DNA of 64,000 bases from Caldilineaceae bacterium. GTDB taxonomy: Bacteria > Chloroflexota > Anaerolineae > Caldilineales > Caldilineaceae. Below, piece by piece: positions 18,201 through 26,192 of this stretch. The translations under genes were made by a program, and so were the position numbers. The stretch's first letter is position 1. The number at the start of each line of letters is the position of its first letter. The stretch is from positions 1 to 64,000 of the forward strand of contig JAPPKT010000026.1 of assembly GCA_028819675.1 (NCBI GenBank), in the 5' to 3' direction. A model generated the notes under the pieces. It saw only the letters and a list, made by a program, of their open reading frames with translations, did no database searches and was not told the DNA's origin.

Positions 18201-18619
18201 ATTGGCGCGGTCACGTCGTCGGCCGTCCCTTCGTGTGATATGAAGGCGATATGGTAGGCGGTCAGCAGGGTATCGAAGCCGCCGGGGCCGGTGCTGCGGT
18301 CGTTGTCGACGTCGATGGCGACCTCCCATTCATACTCTTTGGAGCCCTTGCCATGCTCCGTGCGATTGAAGCGCAAGGTATCAGGCAGGTCGCTGAGATG
18401 GAAGACGACGGTCAGGACCTCGCCGGCCAGGGAGGTTTCGACTGCGGTGATGTCGATATGCGCGGCCGGCACGTCCGAGACGGCGTCGGTTGCGGCGTCG
18501 CCGGGCCTGAGCGGCTCCACGGAAGCGCACGGGTCGGGCGTTTGCGCGAGGACAGGTGTTGTTCCTGTGGCCAGCAAGATAACAACAAGAAGAAAGCGGG
18601 CAAGGTTCCTGATCTTCAT
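15206..18619 (-). CDS. Secreted protein with six tandem clamp-family domains
   Basis: Start at 18619 (AGGAG/AAGGA upstream) gives a Sec signal peptide ending TPVLAQ; the frame stays open upstream without signal. The 1137-residue product is six tandem domains of ~180 residues, each reading PGQxxxDxxSDVxAAHIDI, ETLTVVFHLRDIPETLTFNRTG, EYxWEVSIDVDxDxxTGxGGFxYxLSAxH, a variable stretch, then ENTLTLSGxIPGIT and YDxxxGxDxIGC. The DxDxDxxTG stretch looks like a calcium-type loop in a beta-sandwich. Domains 1-4 and 6 have a Cys at both ends; domain 5 has neither. There is no C-terminal anchor, so it is probably released or wall-associated. Binding or sensing of an external ligand is a guess. Neighbours at 20020, 22661 and 44082 are paralogues. 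Confidence 0.8.
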   Translation of the reverse strand: MKIRNLARFLLVVILLATGTTPVLAQTPDPCASVEPLRPGDAATDAVSDVPAAHIDITAVETSLAGEVLTVVFHLSDLPDTLRFNRTEHGKGSKEYEWEVAIDVDNDRSTGPGGFDTLLTAYHIAFISHEGTADDVTAPIGEMLEAAVWEARSGGSTSGLADADLAVSAAEDTITISGFIPGITSASRLTFSAHDAEFAGEADQIDCHPSYRESMGPWGCYAGAAQTAPGQTATDEREVVTDPHIDITRVDTSLSGETLIAVFHLRDVPEMLTFNRTGASEGYLEYAWVVVVDVDNDRETGSGGFEYQMLASYSVPPSAAESNVKAPIANQLEVRVWSLEPGSAVPAADAALEVSPDEDTLTLSGRIPGITTASRLAFRTYDFAGGLDEIGCFTSQSQSQISYPGECDTDEAVAPGQTLVDETADVQAAHIDITEVETSLSGETLTVVFHLRDIPETLTFNRTGISERYGEYSWNVSIDVDGDRETGYGGIEYELSASHFVRSSEKGRNEKASIESGVEAGVLKARGDGFMSMGAATLEVSPQENTLTLSGTIPGITAESQLTFKTYDFFSGSDRIGCPAGPGQDAPASQGAATSLCTDDESAVTPGQTATDDLSDVSAAYLDIAKVSATLSGEMLTVMLRFRDIPETLTFNRTGTRANSMEYMWEVSVDADGDPETGDNGFEYLLSAHHIVRPDQEGDNTEAPIEEVVKASVWEKRPGGGISSFRSASLDVSAETDTMILRGRIPGITPASRLSFRTHGYRGETDELGCQALPVTAAPSGRTASTDQSREPAGHVDIRGVTTTVDGETLTVTLLLRDLPETLTFDRTGVPAHALEYAWEVSVDADSDAQTGAGGFDYMLSAGYVVHPLVKDANTAAKITDPGYVTAGILGLDAAGNRVVAGAAVEVSAAGNTITLSGDIPGITEASPLRVRAYDYFAGWVEMAGSGVETCRLGSVAITPGQRVVAAVSQALPAYMDITEVSTALTDDGKLTVVFHLRDIPETLEFNRKYVPKNALEYGWEVSVDLVGDRKTGNQGADYTLSASHFVFSPSRGDGGVHRPIEDAVQADTWKMYADGQGAAHLSSAAIKVSPAENTITLIGEIPGITAASRLEFEVYDYRHGYERIACQVLSGSGGSE

Positions 18620-19029
18620 TGTTCCTTCTCCTGAAAGATGAAAGGTGGCCCCGCGCCAGACATCAGGGGCCTCCCAAACCGGGAAGCGCTCGAACCATTG
18701 AGAGAACGCCGGACAGACGCCTGCCAGCCCGGGTCGATCCGGCTGCCGCGCTGTAGCGCTCTTCTCCGCTCGATATCGAGAGAGCGCCAGCGACCGACGG
18801 TTCTGAGCCAGCCGCGACACTATACTCTTGTTCCAGATGTTCAGATATGCCTTTGTCCTATTCTCATTGGATGACGAGCAGGACAAAAAGGTGTTGTTTT
18901 GCGTCAAGCGAGCAATTTGTTGGCCGAGTTCCAAAAGTATGTAATTTTGGCCTCAACAGTGGGCCTGCGAACCCGGGTGCATGGCGGAACTGTAATGCTG
19001 CGTTATCCCTCCAAACTCAACCGCCGGAT
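18620..19029. other. Intergenic region between two minus-strand genes
   Basis: No gene is supported here. The region carries the promoter of the six-domain secreted protein, whose position I cannot fix, and the 3' flank of the SIMPL gene. No terminator-like hairpin with a T tract was found. Confidence 0.35.
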
Positions 19030-19767
19030 CTACCTCTCAATCACAAAGGAAACCCGCAGCATCGCGCCTGCCTCAACCTCTGCAACATTGTTCTCCAGCG
19101 GGAAGGCCGCCCGGCTTATGAAATCGGCCAGGGAGGAAGCTCTGCATTGATTAGCGCTCATCTCCTCGGAAACAGCGATGACCTCCTCCCCGAGAGACAG
19201 GCCCAACAGACGCGCAAGACGGCCTGCGCGCATCCTGGCATCGGCGAACGCATCCAGAATCGCCTCCTCCTCAAGCGCGTAGCAGTCCTCCACGATGAAC
19301 GTGACCTGCGTCGAGAGCAGCGCCGGCGCCTGCTGCCCTTGCAACGCCTGCTGCAGCTCCTGAAGGAAGGCCTGCAGGGCGTCCGGGTCGTCATGGACAA
19401 AGGCGATTTCACTCGTCGGGTTGGTAGGGGCGAAGAGGCTGTAGACGAGGTGTTTGGTCTCCACCGTCTCTTCCCTTATCCCTCTTTCCAGCAACAGGTT
19501 ACGGACTTCCTCAACTTTCTCCGGTCCGAAGAAGAGCATCTCATTTCCAACGCCTGGAAAACCGGGCTGGGAGCCCAGCGTCAAATAGACCCGTGCAGCA
19601 GCAGGTGGCGCCGAAGCGTATCCATAGCCGGTGACGGTAATGCCGGGCCGGCCGGCCACCGGTGTTCGGTCATCAACATCCTCGTCCAATGCAGGCGCCG
19701 CGTAGCCATTTACGGGCGCAAAAAAGCAGGCCATCACCATGAGCGAGTTGATCAGGATCCTGTTCAT
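19030..19767 (-). CDS. SIMPL-domain (DUF541) secreted protein
   Basis: Start at 19767 is supported by GGAGGAGAAACTG just upstream and gives a signal peptide MNRILINSLMVMACFFAP ending near YAAPA. The mature part fits the SIMPL/DUF541 family: PGITVTGYGYASAPPAAARVYL at the start, a central LLLERGIREETVETKHLVYSL, AILDAFADARMRAGRLARLLGL, and LRVSFVIER at the end. SIMPL proteins form oligomeric rings in the periplasm or outside; some are linked to oxidative stress. Two or three cysteines (VEDCYALE, NQCRASS) are unusual for the family. It is flanked by clamp-domain proteins on the same strand. Confidence 0.85.
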   Translation of the reverse strand: MNRILINSLMVMACFFAPVNGYAAPALDEDVDDRTPVAGRPGITVTGYGYASAPPAAARVYLTLGSQPGFPGVGNEMLFFGPEKVEEVRNLLLERGIREETVETKHLVYSLFAPTNPTSEIAFVHDDPDALQAFLQELQQALQGQQAPALLSTQVTFIVEDCYALEEEAILDAFADARMRAGRLARLLGLSLGEEVIAVSEEMSANQCRASSLADFISRAAFPLENNVAEVEAGAMLRVSFVIER

Positions 19768-20019
19768 CAGTTTCTCCTCCCAATTTTCGGCGTACATCCG
19801 ACCAAAGGCGATGAACCGAAGTATAAACGGGAAAACGGAAACCGCCTGGTTCGACCACGAAGGCCGCGCCACCTCTCTGCCAGTGTCAGTAGCACGTCTG
19901 TCCCAGAAGCGTTGTCGTTGGCGCCCACGGAATCCGGCCTGCACCCAAATTGGTGGGTTTGGTCGTCACGTTAGGTGACGGCTCTCGATATGCTGGTCTA
20001 GTGATGGATGGAGCGGGGG

Positions 20020-22536
20020 TCATTCATGCGTTTCGGGCCAGCAGTTCAGGTTGGCGGCACTGACCAAAAGTGAACGCGGCGCAGTGGGGTCAGTGAGCTC
20101 TTCCCTTTGAACCGCAATCTGTTTCGCCATAGCTTTCTGGCCCATGACCTGTTCGTTGGCGTTGCCTCCGAAACAGAATGTACGCACTGTTGGAAAGTCC
20201 GGCAGGGACGCCAGATGGTCAGTACAACTGCCGACATTCTGTGTTTCGTCCATCTGTGTCAGGCGCGTGGCGAGTTCGTGAACGACCGTCAGGTAGGGAT
20301 ACTGAATGTTGGGCAGGTCGGATGCCTGGTTGGCATACATCTGAATCAGTACCTCCAGCTCCTCCCGGTTTTCGGCGCAATGCTGTTCAGCGGCCGCGAA
20401 TGCATTCATGTAGATTACGGCAATGTGATGAGCGCTCATGGCGATACCCGTGGTCTGTGTTTCTGCGATCGAATGTGCGAGATCCAAGACCCCGTCATCC
20501 TCCATGGCGGACATCGCCCACAGCTGCAACCATCTGTCTGACTTCATCTGGTCTACGTCCAATGCTGTGACGGGATCGCCTTGGTGGTTTATCAGGATGG
20601 CGGGTACGCCGTCAAGGTATTTCAGGGAGTTCAGATGTTGGGCATATCGTGGTGGGATCACAACAGGCTCAGTTACGGGGATGGGCGCAAGGGATTCGGG
20701 GGTGTTGTCGGCGGCTGAACCTGTGATCGACGGACCAAGACTGCTCATCTCTACCGAACCGGCAAAGAAATCATACGCCCTGAACTTGAGCGGCGATGCC
20801 TCGGTGATGCCGGGGATCTCTCCCGAAAGCGTTATCGTGTTGCCGGCGGCCGAGACCTCGACGTCGATATCAGCCTCTGCCAGAACCCTGTAGCCCTTCC
20901 GGTCCAGCCCCCAAAGGCTGGCTCTGACGAAACCCGGCTGGGTTATCTCTGCCGCGGTATTGCTGCCCTGGGCGAAACGGGGCACGAAATAGGCGGCCGA
21001 CAGCATGTAATCGTACCCGCCGTTGCCCGTTTTCGAGTCGGCGTCCACGTCGACCGACACCTCCCAGCTGTACTCCAGGGCATCCTCCGGCACCCCTGTT
21101 CTGGCGAAAGTCAACGTCTCCGGAATATCCCTGAGCTGAAGAGTAACGGTCAAAGTCTCCCCTTCCACCGCGGTCATGACGCCGCGGATGTCGATATGCC
21201 CGACCAGCGCGTGGGGACCATCAGCGTCCGCGGAGCGGCTGGAGGACTTGAGGATGACCGGCGGTTCCTGGCACCCGAGCTCATCGGACTCGCCAAGATG
21301 CTTGAACGTCGTGAACGAGAGACGCGAGTCCGGCGTGATTCCAGGAACCCGGCCGCTGAGTATCATCATGTCCGTTTCTGCCGATACCTCGAGGCTGGCG
21401 TCCCTCAGCCCCTCGATGCTCCCCCCTGGTTTCATCTCCCAAACATCGGCCTTTGCCACCTTCTCTATGGACGCCTCCGTGTTGTCCCCAGCATGCGGAG
21501 GCCACACGATGTGATGCGCGGACAGAAAGTAATCAAACCCGCCGTCGCCCGTTCTCCGGTCGTTGTCCACATCGATCGACACCCCCCAGCTGTACTCCAT
21601 CAAGTTTGTCGGGGTGCCTGCTCGGTTGAAAGTCAGCGTCTCCGGAATATCCCTGAACCGGAACGACACGGTCAGGGTTTCGCCCGAGAGGAACGAGTTG
21701 ACTTCGACAATGTCCAAATACGCGGCAGACACATCAGAGACCTCGTCAGTTGCGGTCTGCCCCGGCCTTATCAGGACCGCGCCCCAATCGCACACCCAGG
21801 AAGTCACACTCTTCCTGTACGAGTCATGGCACGCTATCTGATCGGCCCCTCCGGCGAACTGCACGTCATAGGCCTCAAACGCCAGTCGCGATGCGGACGT
21901 GATGCCGGGAACGACCCCAGTGATCGTTATCGTGTCTGATTCGGCGGAAACCGCTGGGACGTTAGCACGGATGGCACTGATAGAGCCATCGGAATGTGTA
22001 TCAGAGAAGTGTGTTTCAGTAGTCGTGGTAGTGGAGCCATCGGGGCTTATTTCCCAGACGCTGGACTCCAACATATCCTCGATTGGAGCACTCAAGTCAG
22101 CCTCCAACAAATCCTCGATAGGAGTTCCCTTTTCGGGATCAGCCACCGTGTGTGACAGGAACGCAATATGGTAGGCGGACAGCAGCATATCGAACCCGCC
22201 GGGACCGGTGCTGCGGTCGTTGTCGACGTCGATTGCGACTTCCCATTCATACTCCTTTACACCTTTGCCATACTCCGTGCGATTGAACCGCAAGGTATCA
22301 GGCAGGTCCCTGAGATGGAAGACAACCGTCAATCTCTCGCCCGTGAGGGAAGTTTCGACTGCGGTAATGTCGATATGCGGGGCCGGCACGTCCGAGACGG
22401 CATCGGTTACCCTGTCGTCCGGCCTGATCGGCTCCACCGAACCGCACTGATCGGGCGTCTGCGCGAGAACAGGGGTTGACCCTGAAATCAGCAGGAGGAT
22501 TGCCAGAAGAAAGTGGATGCAGTTTTTGATCTTCAT
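20020..22536 (-). CDS. Secreted protein with three clamp-family domains and a unique C-terminal domain
   Basis: The protein has 838 residues. The signal peptide MKIKNCIHFLLAILLLISG...VLAQ is nearly identical to that of the 22661 gene. Three clamp-family domains follow; the first two have both framing cysteines and the third has neither. Domain 1 has an insertion with a small internal duplication (PIEDLLEADLSAPIEDMLES) and a Thr-rich run. The last ~210 residues are unlike the repeats: helical, Met/Gln-rich, three cysteines (EQHCAENREE, VGSCTDH, NLNCWPE) and a VVHELATRLTQM helix. I find no complete catalytic motif there. It shares long identical DNA blocks with the 22661 gene, for example 21623-21783 with 24747-24907. 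Confidence 0.75.
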   Translation of the reverse strand: MKIKNCIHFLLAILLLISGSTPVLAQTPDQCGSVEPIRPDDRVTDAVSDVPAPHIDITAVETSLTGERLTVVFHLRDLPDTLRFNRTEYGKGVKEYEWEVAIDVDNDRSTGPGGFDMLLSAYHIAFLSHTVADPEKGTPIEDLLEADLSAPIEDMLESSVWEISPDGSTTTTTETHFSDTHSDGSISAIRANVPAVSAESDTITITGVVPGITSASRLAFEAYDVQFAGGADQIACHDSYRKSVTSWVCDWGAVLIRPGQTATDEVSDVSAAYLDIVEVNSFLSGETLTVSFRFRDIPETLTFNRAGTPTNLMEYSWGVSIDVDNDRRTGDGGFDYFLSAHHIVWPPHAGDNTEASIEKVAKADVWEMKPGGSIEGLRDASLEVSAETDMMILSGRVPGITPDSRLSFTTFKHLGESDELGCQEPPVILKSSSRSADADGPHALVGHIDIRGVMTAVEGETLTVTLQLRDIPETLTFARTGVPEDALEYSWEVSVDVDADSKTGNGGYDYMLSAAYFVPRFAQGSNTAAEITQPGFVRASLWGLDRKGYRVLAEADIDVEVSAAGNTITLSGEIPGITEASPLKFRAYDFFAGSVEMSSLGPSITGSAADNTPESLAPIPVTEPVVIPPRYAQHLNSLKYLDGVPAILINHQGDPVTALDVDQMKSDRWLQLWAMSAMEDDGVLDLAHSIAETQTTGIAMSAHHIAVIYMNAFAAAEQHCAENREELEVLIQMYANQASDLPNIQYPYLTVVHELATRLTQMDETQNVGSCTDHLASLPDFPTVRTFCFGGNANEQVMGQKAMAKQIAVQREELTDPTAPRSLLVSAANLNCWPETHE
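21623..21783. repeat. 161-bp block identical to 24747-24907
   Basis: Read base by base, this block within domain 2 of the three-domain gene equals 24747-24907 within domain 2 of the five-domain gene, at a constant offset of 3124 bp. Flanks diverge at once. This indicates recent gene conversion or duplication. Confidence 0.85.
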
Positions 22537-22592
22537 TGTTCGTTCTCCCAGGAAAATGAGGGGTACCTATCCTGAATTGTCTCTCCATGCTT

Positions 22593-22656
22593 GAACGGTC
22601 AGTCAAAGATTGACGGTTCCAATTCGGCCACATTGACGGCTGTCATGCCGGAACTC
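22593..22656. repeat. Upstream dyad-containing repeat, copy 1
   Basis: GAACGGTCAGTCAA, three bases, then TTGACGGTTCC forms an imperfect dyad 57 bp upstream of the three-domain gene start. It is followed by a conserved ATGCCGGAACTC tail. The same arrangement recurs at 25781-25846 upstream of the five-domain gene, so it is a candidate shared operator. Confidence 0.5.
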
Positions 22657-22660
22657 AGTC

Positions 22661-25618
22661 TCATCTGCTGTCAACAAGAATCTGGCAGGCAATCAACTCC
22701 GAACCGTTCAGGACATCATAGGCCTCGAATATAAGCCGGGACTCTGACGTAATGCCGGGAATGTGCCCCGCGAGCATGATCGTGTTCTCCTCAGACGATA
22801 CATCGATGTTTATACTGCCGAGACGGGTGCCGGTGCCGTCCGCATCCAGTTTCCAGAAGTCGCCCTCCACACCTTGCCTGACAGGCAGGTGAGCGGCCTC
22901 GCCGCTGGACCAGGGCAGCACAAAATGACTGGCGGACAGCGAGTATTCAGCTCCCAGCCCCATCAAACCGGTCTCCCGGTTGTTGTCCACGTCCACTGAT
23001 ACCTCCCATCTGTACTCTTGCGTATTTTCAGCACCCTTCCTGTTGAATTCCAGTGTCTCTGGAACATCCCTGAGATGAAACACAACCGCAAGCTCCCCGC
23101 TCCCCGTCACCTGTGTGCTGACTTCGGTAATATCTACATGTGCAGGCAGCGTGTCCGAGACTGCATCGATGACCCGCTGTCCCGGCCTGATTACGGCACT
23201 GTCAGACTGACATGAATCGACGGCAAGGTCCATGAGCGACGGAGCATGAGTGCTCATCTCTACCGAACCGGCAAAGAAATCATACGCCCTGAACTTGAGC
23301 GGCGATGCCTCCGTGATCCCGGGAATCTCGCCCGAAAGCGTTATCCTGTTCTCCTCGACGGACACCTCGACCTCGATATCGGCCTCTGCCGGAACCCTGT
23401 ACCCCTCCCGGTCCAGCCCCCAAAGCCTGGCTTTGATGAAGACCGGTTGGGTTATCTCTGCCACCATATTACTGCCTTGGGCGAAGCGGGGCACGAAGTA
23501 GCCTGCCGACATCATGTAATCGAACCCGCCGCTGCCTGTTGCCGGGTCGTTGTCAACGTCAATCGACACCTCCCAGATGTACTCCAGCGCATCCTCCGGC
23601 ACCCCTGTTCTGGCGAAGGTCAGCGTCTCCGGAATATCCCTGAGCTGAAGAGTGACGGTCAAAGTCTCCCCTTCCACCGCGGTCATGACGCCGCGGATGT
23701 CGATGTGCCCGACCAGCGCGTGGGACTCATCACCGGATGCAGACCGGCCCGGCATTACTGCGGACCCGTCCGACCGGGCATGGAAAGGGGAGGGAGGCCG
23801 GCCAATACCGAAGGGAGTAAGGCAGCCGATCTCCTCGGCGCCGCCCAGGTGATCATACACACCGAACGCAAGCTGTGATTCTTCCGTGATCCCGGGAATC
23901 TCCCCTGAAAGCGTTATCGTGTCCTCTTCAATCGACACCTCGATGCGCGCCCATCCGAGAATATCGATTTCGGGAAATGACGCAATTCCCGTTGACTTCA
24001 GATACCATGTACTGGCTAGCAGATTGTCCGCTATTAGCGCCACACTCCGGTCGCGGACGCCGGACTTGGAGAATGGACCTTCTGCAGCAAACAGGATAGA
24101 TTCAAACCCGCCGACGCCTGTCTCCCGGTCGCCGTCCACGTCGATCGACACCTCCCAGCTGTATTCAATCGCATCTTTGAGCACGCCGGATCTGTTGAAT
24201 GTCAGCTCCTCCGGAACGTCTCTGAGGTGAAACACGACCGTCATCGTCTCCTCCGAAAGGAAGGTACTGATCTCCGTCACATCCACATGCGCGGGCAGAG
24301 CGTCCGAGACGTCATCGATGACGCTTTCCCCCGGGGTAATCGTTCCGTCGACATCGCACCGGCTGGAGGACTTGAGGATGACTGGCGGTTCCCGGCATCC
24401 AGCCTCATCGGATTCGCTTCGATGCTCGTGCGTCAGGAACGAAAGGCGCGAGTCCGGCGTGATACCAGGAATCCGGCCGCTGAGCGTCATCATTTCCGTC
24501 TCTGCCGACACCTCAAGGCTGGCGTCCCTTAGCCCCTCGATGATCCCCCCTGGTTTCATCTCCCAAACATCGGCCTTTGCCACCTCCTCAATCGGCGCCT
24601 CCGTGTTGTCCCCCGCATGCCCAGGCCACACGATGTGATGCGCGGACAGAAGGTAATCAAAGCCGCCGTCGCCGGTCTCCGGGTCGGCGTCTGCGTCGAC
24701 CAAAACCCCCCAACTGTATTCCATCGAGTTTGTCGAGGTACTCTTACGGTTGAAAGTCAGCGTCTCCGGAATATCCCTGAACCGGAACGACACGGTCAGG
24801 GTTTCGCCCGAGAGGAACGAGTTGACTTCGACAATGTCCAAATACGCGGCAGACACATCAGAGACCTCGTCAGTTGCGGTCTGCCCCGGCCTTATCAGGA
24901 CCGCGCCGGAACCGCACCCCCAGGATCCCACACTCTTCCTGTATGAGTCATGGCACGCTATCTGATCGGCCCCTCCGGCGAACTGCACGTCGTAAGCCTC
25001 AAACGCCAGTCGTGATTCGGATGTAATGCCGGGAATGACGTCAGCGATCGTTATCGTGTCGGCCTCGACATGAACCGCCGGGCCGCCATCCCTGTGCGTA
25101 GTGGTCGAGCCGCCGGCGTGTTGTGCAATGGTGTGTGTTACAGTGTTGATGGAGCCGTCGGAGTCTATCTCCCAGAGACCGGCCTCCACCATCGCCCCGA
25201 TTGGCGCGAGCAGGTCTGCGCCAGTACCTTTGCGCGACCTGTCCGTAATATGGTAGGCAGACAGCAGCATATCGAACCCGCCGGGACCAGTGCTGCGGTC
25301 ATTGTCCACGTCGATTGCGACCTCCCATGCATACTCCATTGTGCCCTGCATAAACTCCGTTCGATTGAACCGCAAGGTCTCCGGCAGGTCCCTGAGATTG
25401 AAGACAACAGTCAATCTTTCCCCGGACAGAGAAGTCTCGACTTCAGTAATGTCGACATGCGCGGCCGGCACGTCGGAGACGTCATCGGTTACGGTGTCGC
25501 CGGGCCTGATCGGCTCCACCGAACCGCACTGATCGGACGTTTGCGCGAGAACAGGGGTCGACCCTGAAATCAGCAGGAGGATTGCCAGAAGAAAGTGGAT
25601 GCAGTTTTTGATATTCAT
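22661..25618 (-). CDS. Secreted protein with five tandem clamp-family domains
   Basis: Start at 25618 gives MNIKNCIHFLLAILLLISG and signal cleavage near VLAQ; the open frame upstream of it is not signal-like. The 985-residue protein has five clamp-family domains. Domains 1, 2, 3 and 5 carry Cys at both ends (DQCGSVEPIRPG ... DQIACHDS in domain 1), while domain 4 has neither. All keep IDVDxDxxTG-type loops. Domains 1-2 are near-copies of domains 1-2 of the 20020 gene, and domain 4 matches its domain 3, pointing to duplication followed by gain or loss of whole domains. No membrane anchor at the C-terminus. Likely secreted; ligand unknown. Confidence 0.8.
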   Translation of the reverse strand: MNIKNCIHFLLAILLLISGSTPVLAQTSDQCGSVEPIRPGDTVTDDVSDVPAAHVDITEVETSLSGERLTVVFNLRDLPETLRFNRTEFMQGTMEYAWEVAIDVDNDRSTGPGGFDMLLSAYHITDRSRKGTGADLLAPIGAMVEAGLWEIDSDGSINTVTHTIAQHAGGSTTTHRDGGPAVHVEADTITIADVIPGITSESRLAFEAYDVQFAGGADQIACHDSYRKSVGSWGCGSGAVLIRPGQTATDEVSDVSAAYLDIVEVNSFLSGETLTVSFRFRDIPETLTFNRKSTSTNSMEYSWGVLVDADADPETGDGGFDYLLSAHHIVWPGHAGDNTEAPIEEVAKADVWEMKPGGIIEGLRDASLEVSAETEMMTLSGRIPGITPDSRLSFLTHEHRSESDEAGCREPPVILKSSSRCDVDGTITPGESVIDDVSDALPAHVDVTEISTFLSEETMTVVFHLRDVPEELTFNRSGVLKDAIEYSWEVSIDVDGDRETGVGGFESILFAAEGPFSKSGVRDRSVALIADNLLASTWYLKSTGIASFPEIDILGWARIEVSIEEDTITLSGEIPGITEESQLAFGVYDHLGGAEEIGCLTPFGIGRPPSPFHARSDGSAVMPGRSASGDESHALVGHIDIRGVMTAVEGETLTVTLQLRDIPETLTFARTGVPEDALEYIWEVSIDVDNDPATGSGGFDYMMSAGYFVPRFAQGSNMVAEITQPVFIKARLWGLDREGYRVPAEADIEVEVSVEENRITLSGEIPGITEASPLKFRAYDFFAGSVEMSTHAPSLMDLAVDSCQSDSAVIRPGQRVIDAVSDTLPAHVDITEVSTQVTGSGELAVVFHLRDVPETLEFNRKGAENTQEYRWEVSVDVDNNRETGLMGLGAEYSLSASHFVLPWSSGEAAHLPVRQGVEGDFWKLDADGTGTRLGSINIDVSSEENTIMLAGHIPGITSESRLIFEAYDVLNGSELIACQILVDSR

Positions 25619-25983
25619 TGTTCGTTCTCCCAGGAAATGAGGGGTTCCCAACCCAGACACCAGAGGTTTCCAGGACCGGAAGGCGCGCCCAGCAATGAGT
25701 ATGCGCCGGACAAAAACGTGCCGGCCCGCGTCGATCTGGTCTTCGCGTTCCGCTTGTGAAATGTCTCTCTCCCTATGCATGAACGGTCAGTCAAAATTTG
25801 ACGGTTCCAATCCGATCGCAGTCACGGCTCTTATGCCGGAACTCGCTTGCCAATTCTTTCAGAACATACTTCACGGGTATTCCCACCACAGAAAGGTGTT
25901 CTTCGCGACACTTCGCGTAACTTAGCGGATCAATGAAAGCCGTTCTCCGTGTCCCTTCGTGGACAAAAGGTTGTTCTCCGCTC
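25619..25983. promoter_or_regulatory. Upstream region of the five-domain gene with dyad repeat copy 2
   Basis: The dyad GAACGGTCAGTCAA/TTGACGGTTCC recurs at 25781-25808 with the conserved tail to 25846, 163 bp before the start. A minus-strand open frame at 25791-25930 (…LSYAKCREEHLSVVG…) looks faintly protein-like, but it has no RBS and overlaps the dyad, so I do not call it. Confidence 0.4.
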
Positions 25984-26154
25984 TCACCTGCCGTCAACAG
26001 AAACCCGGCAGGTCACCTGCTCGTGACCGTGCAGAAAATCATAAACCTCAAACTCAAGCCGCGACTGCGGCGTAATGCCGGGTATGTCGCCGACAAGCGT
26101 AATCGTGTTCTCTTCGGACGATATCTCAATGCTGAACTCTCCCTGGGAAATGGA
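25984..26154 (-). pseudogene. Orphan C-terminal part of a clamp-family domain
   Basis: About 57 residues match only the last third of the repeated domain: FSIEISSEENTITLVGDIPG, then ITPQSRLEFEVYDFLHGHEQ and the closing VTC before a normal stop at VDGR. The N-terminal two thirds and any signal peptide are missing, and the frame before it is unlike any family member. It lies just past the stop of the family lipoprotein at 26193, so it is the leftover 3' end of a deleted paralogue. Confidence 0.7.
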
Positions 26155-26192
26155 AGCGGCGTGCGGGCGTCGTCGAACCCGGGCGGGCCGGA

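Noticed and set aside
25791..25930. Minus-strand frame LSYAKCREEHLSVVG... as a small gene
   Set aside because: No RBS, overlaps the conserved dyad, and no homologue recognised.
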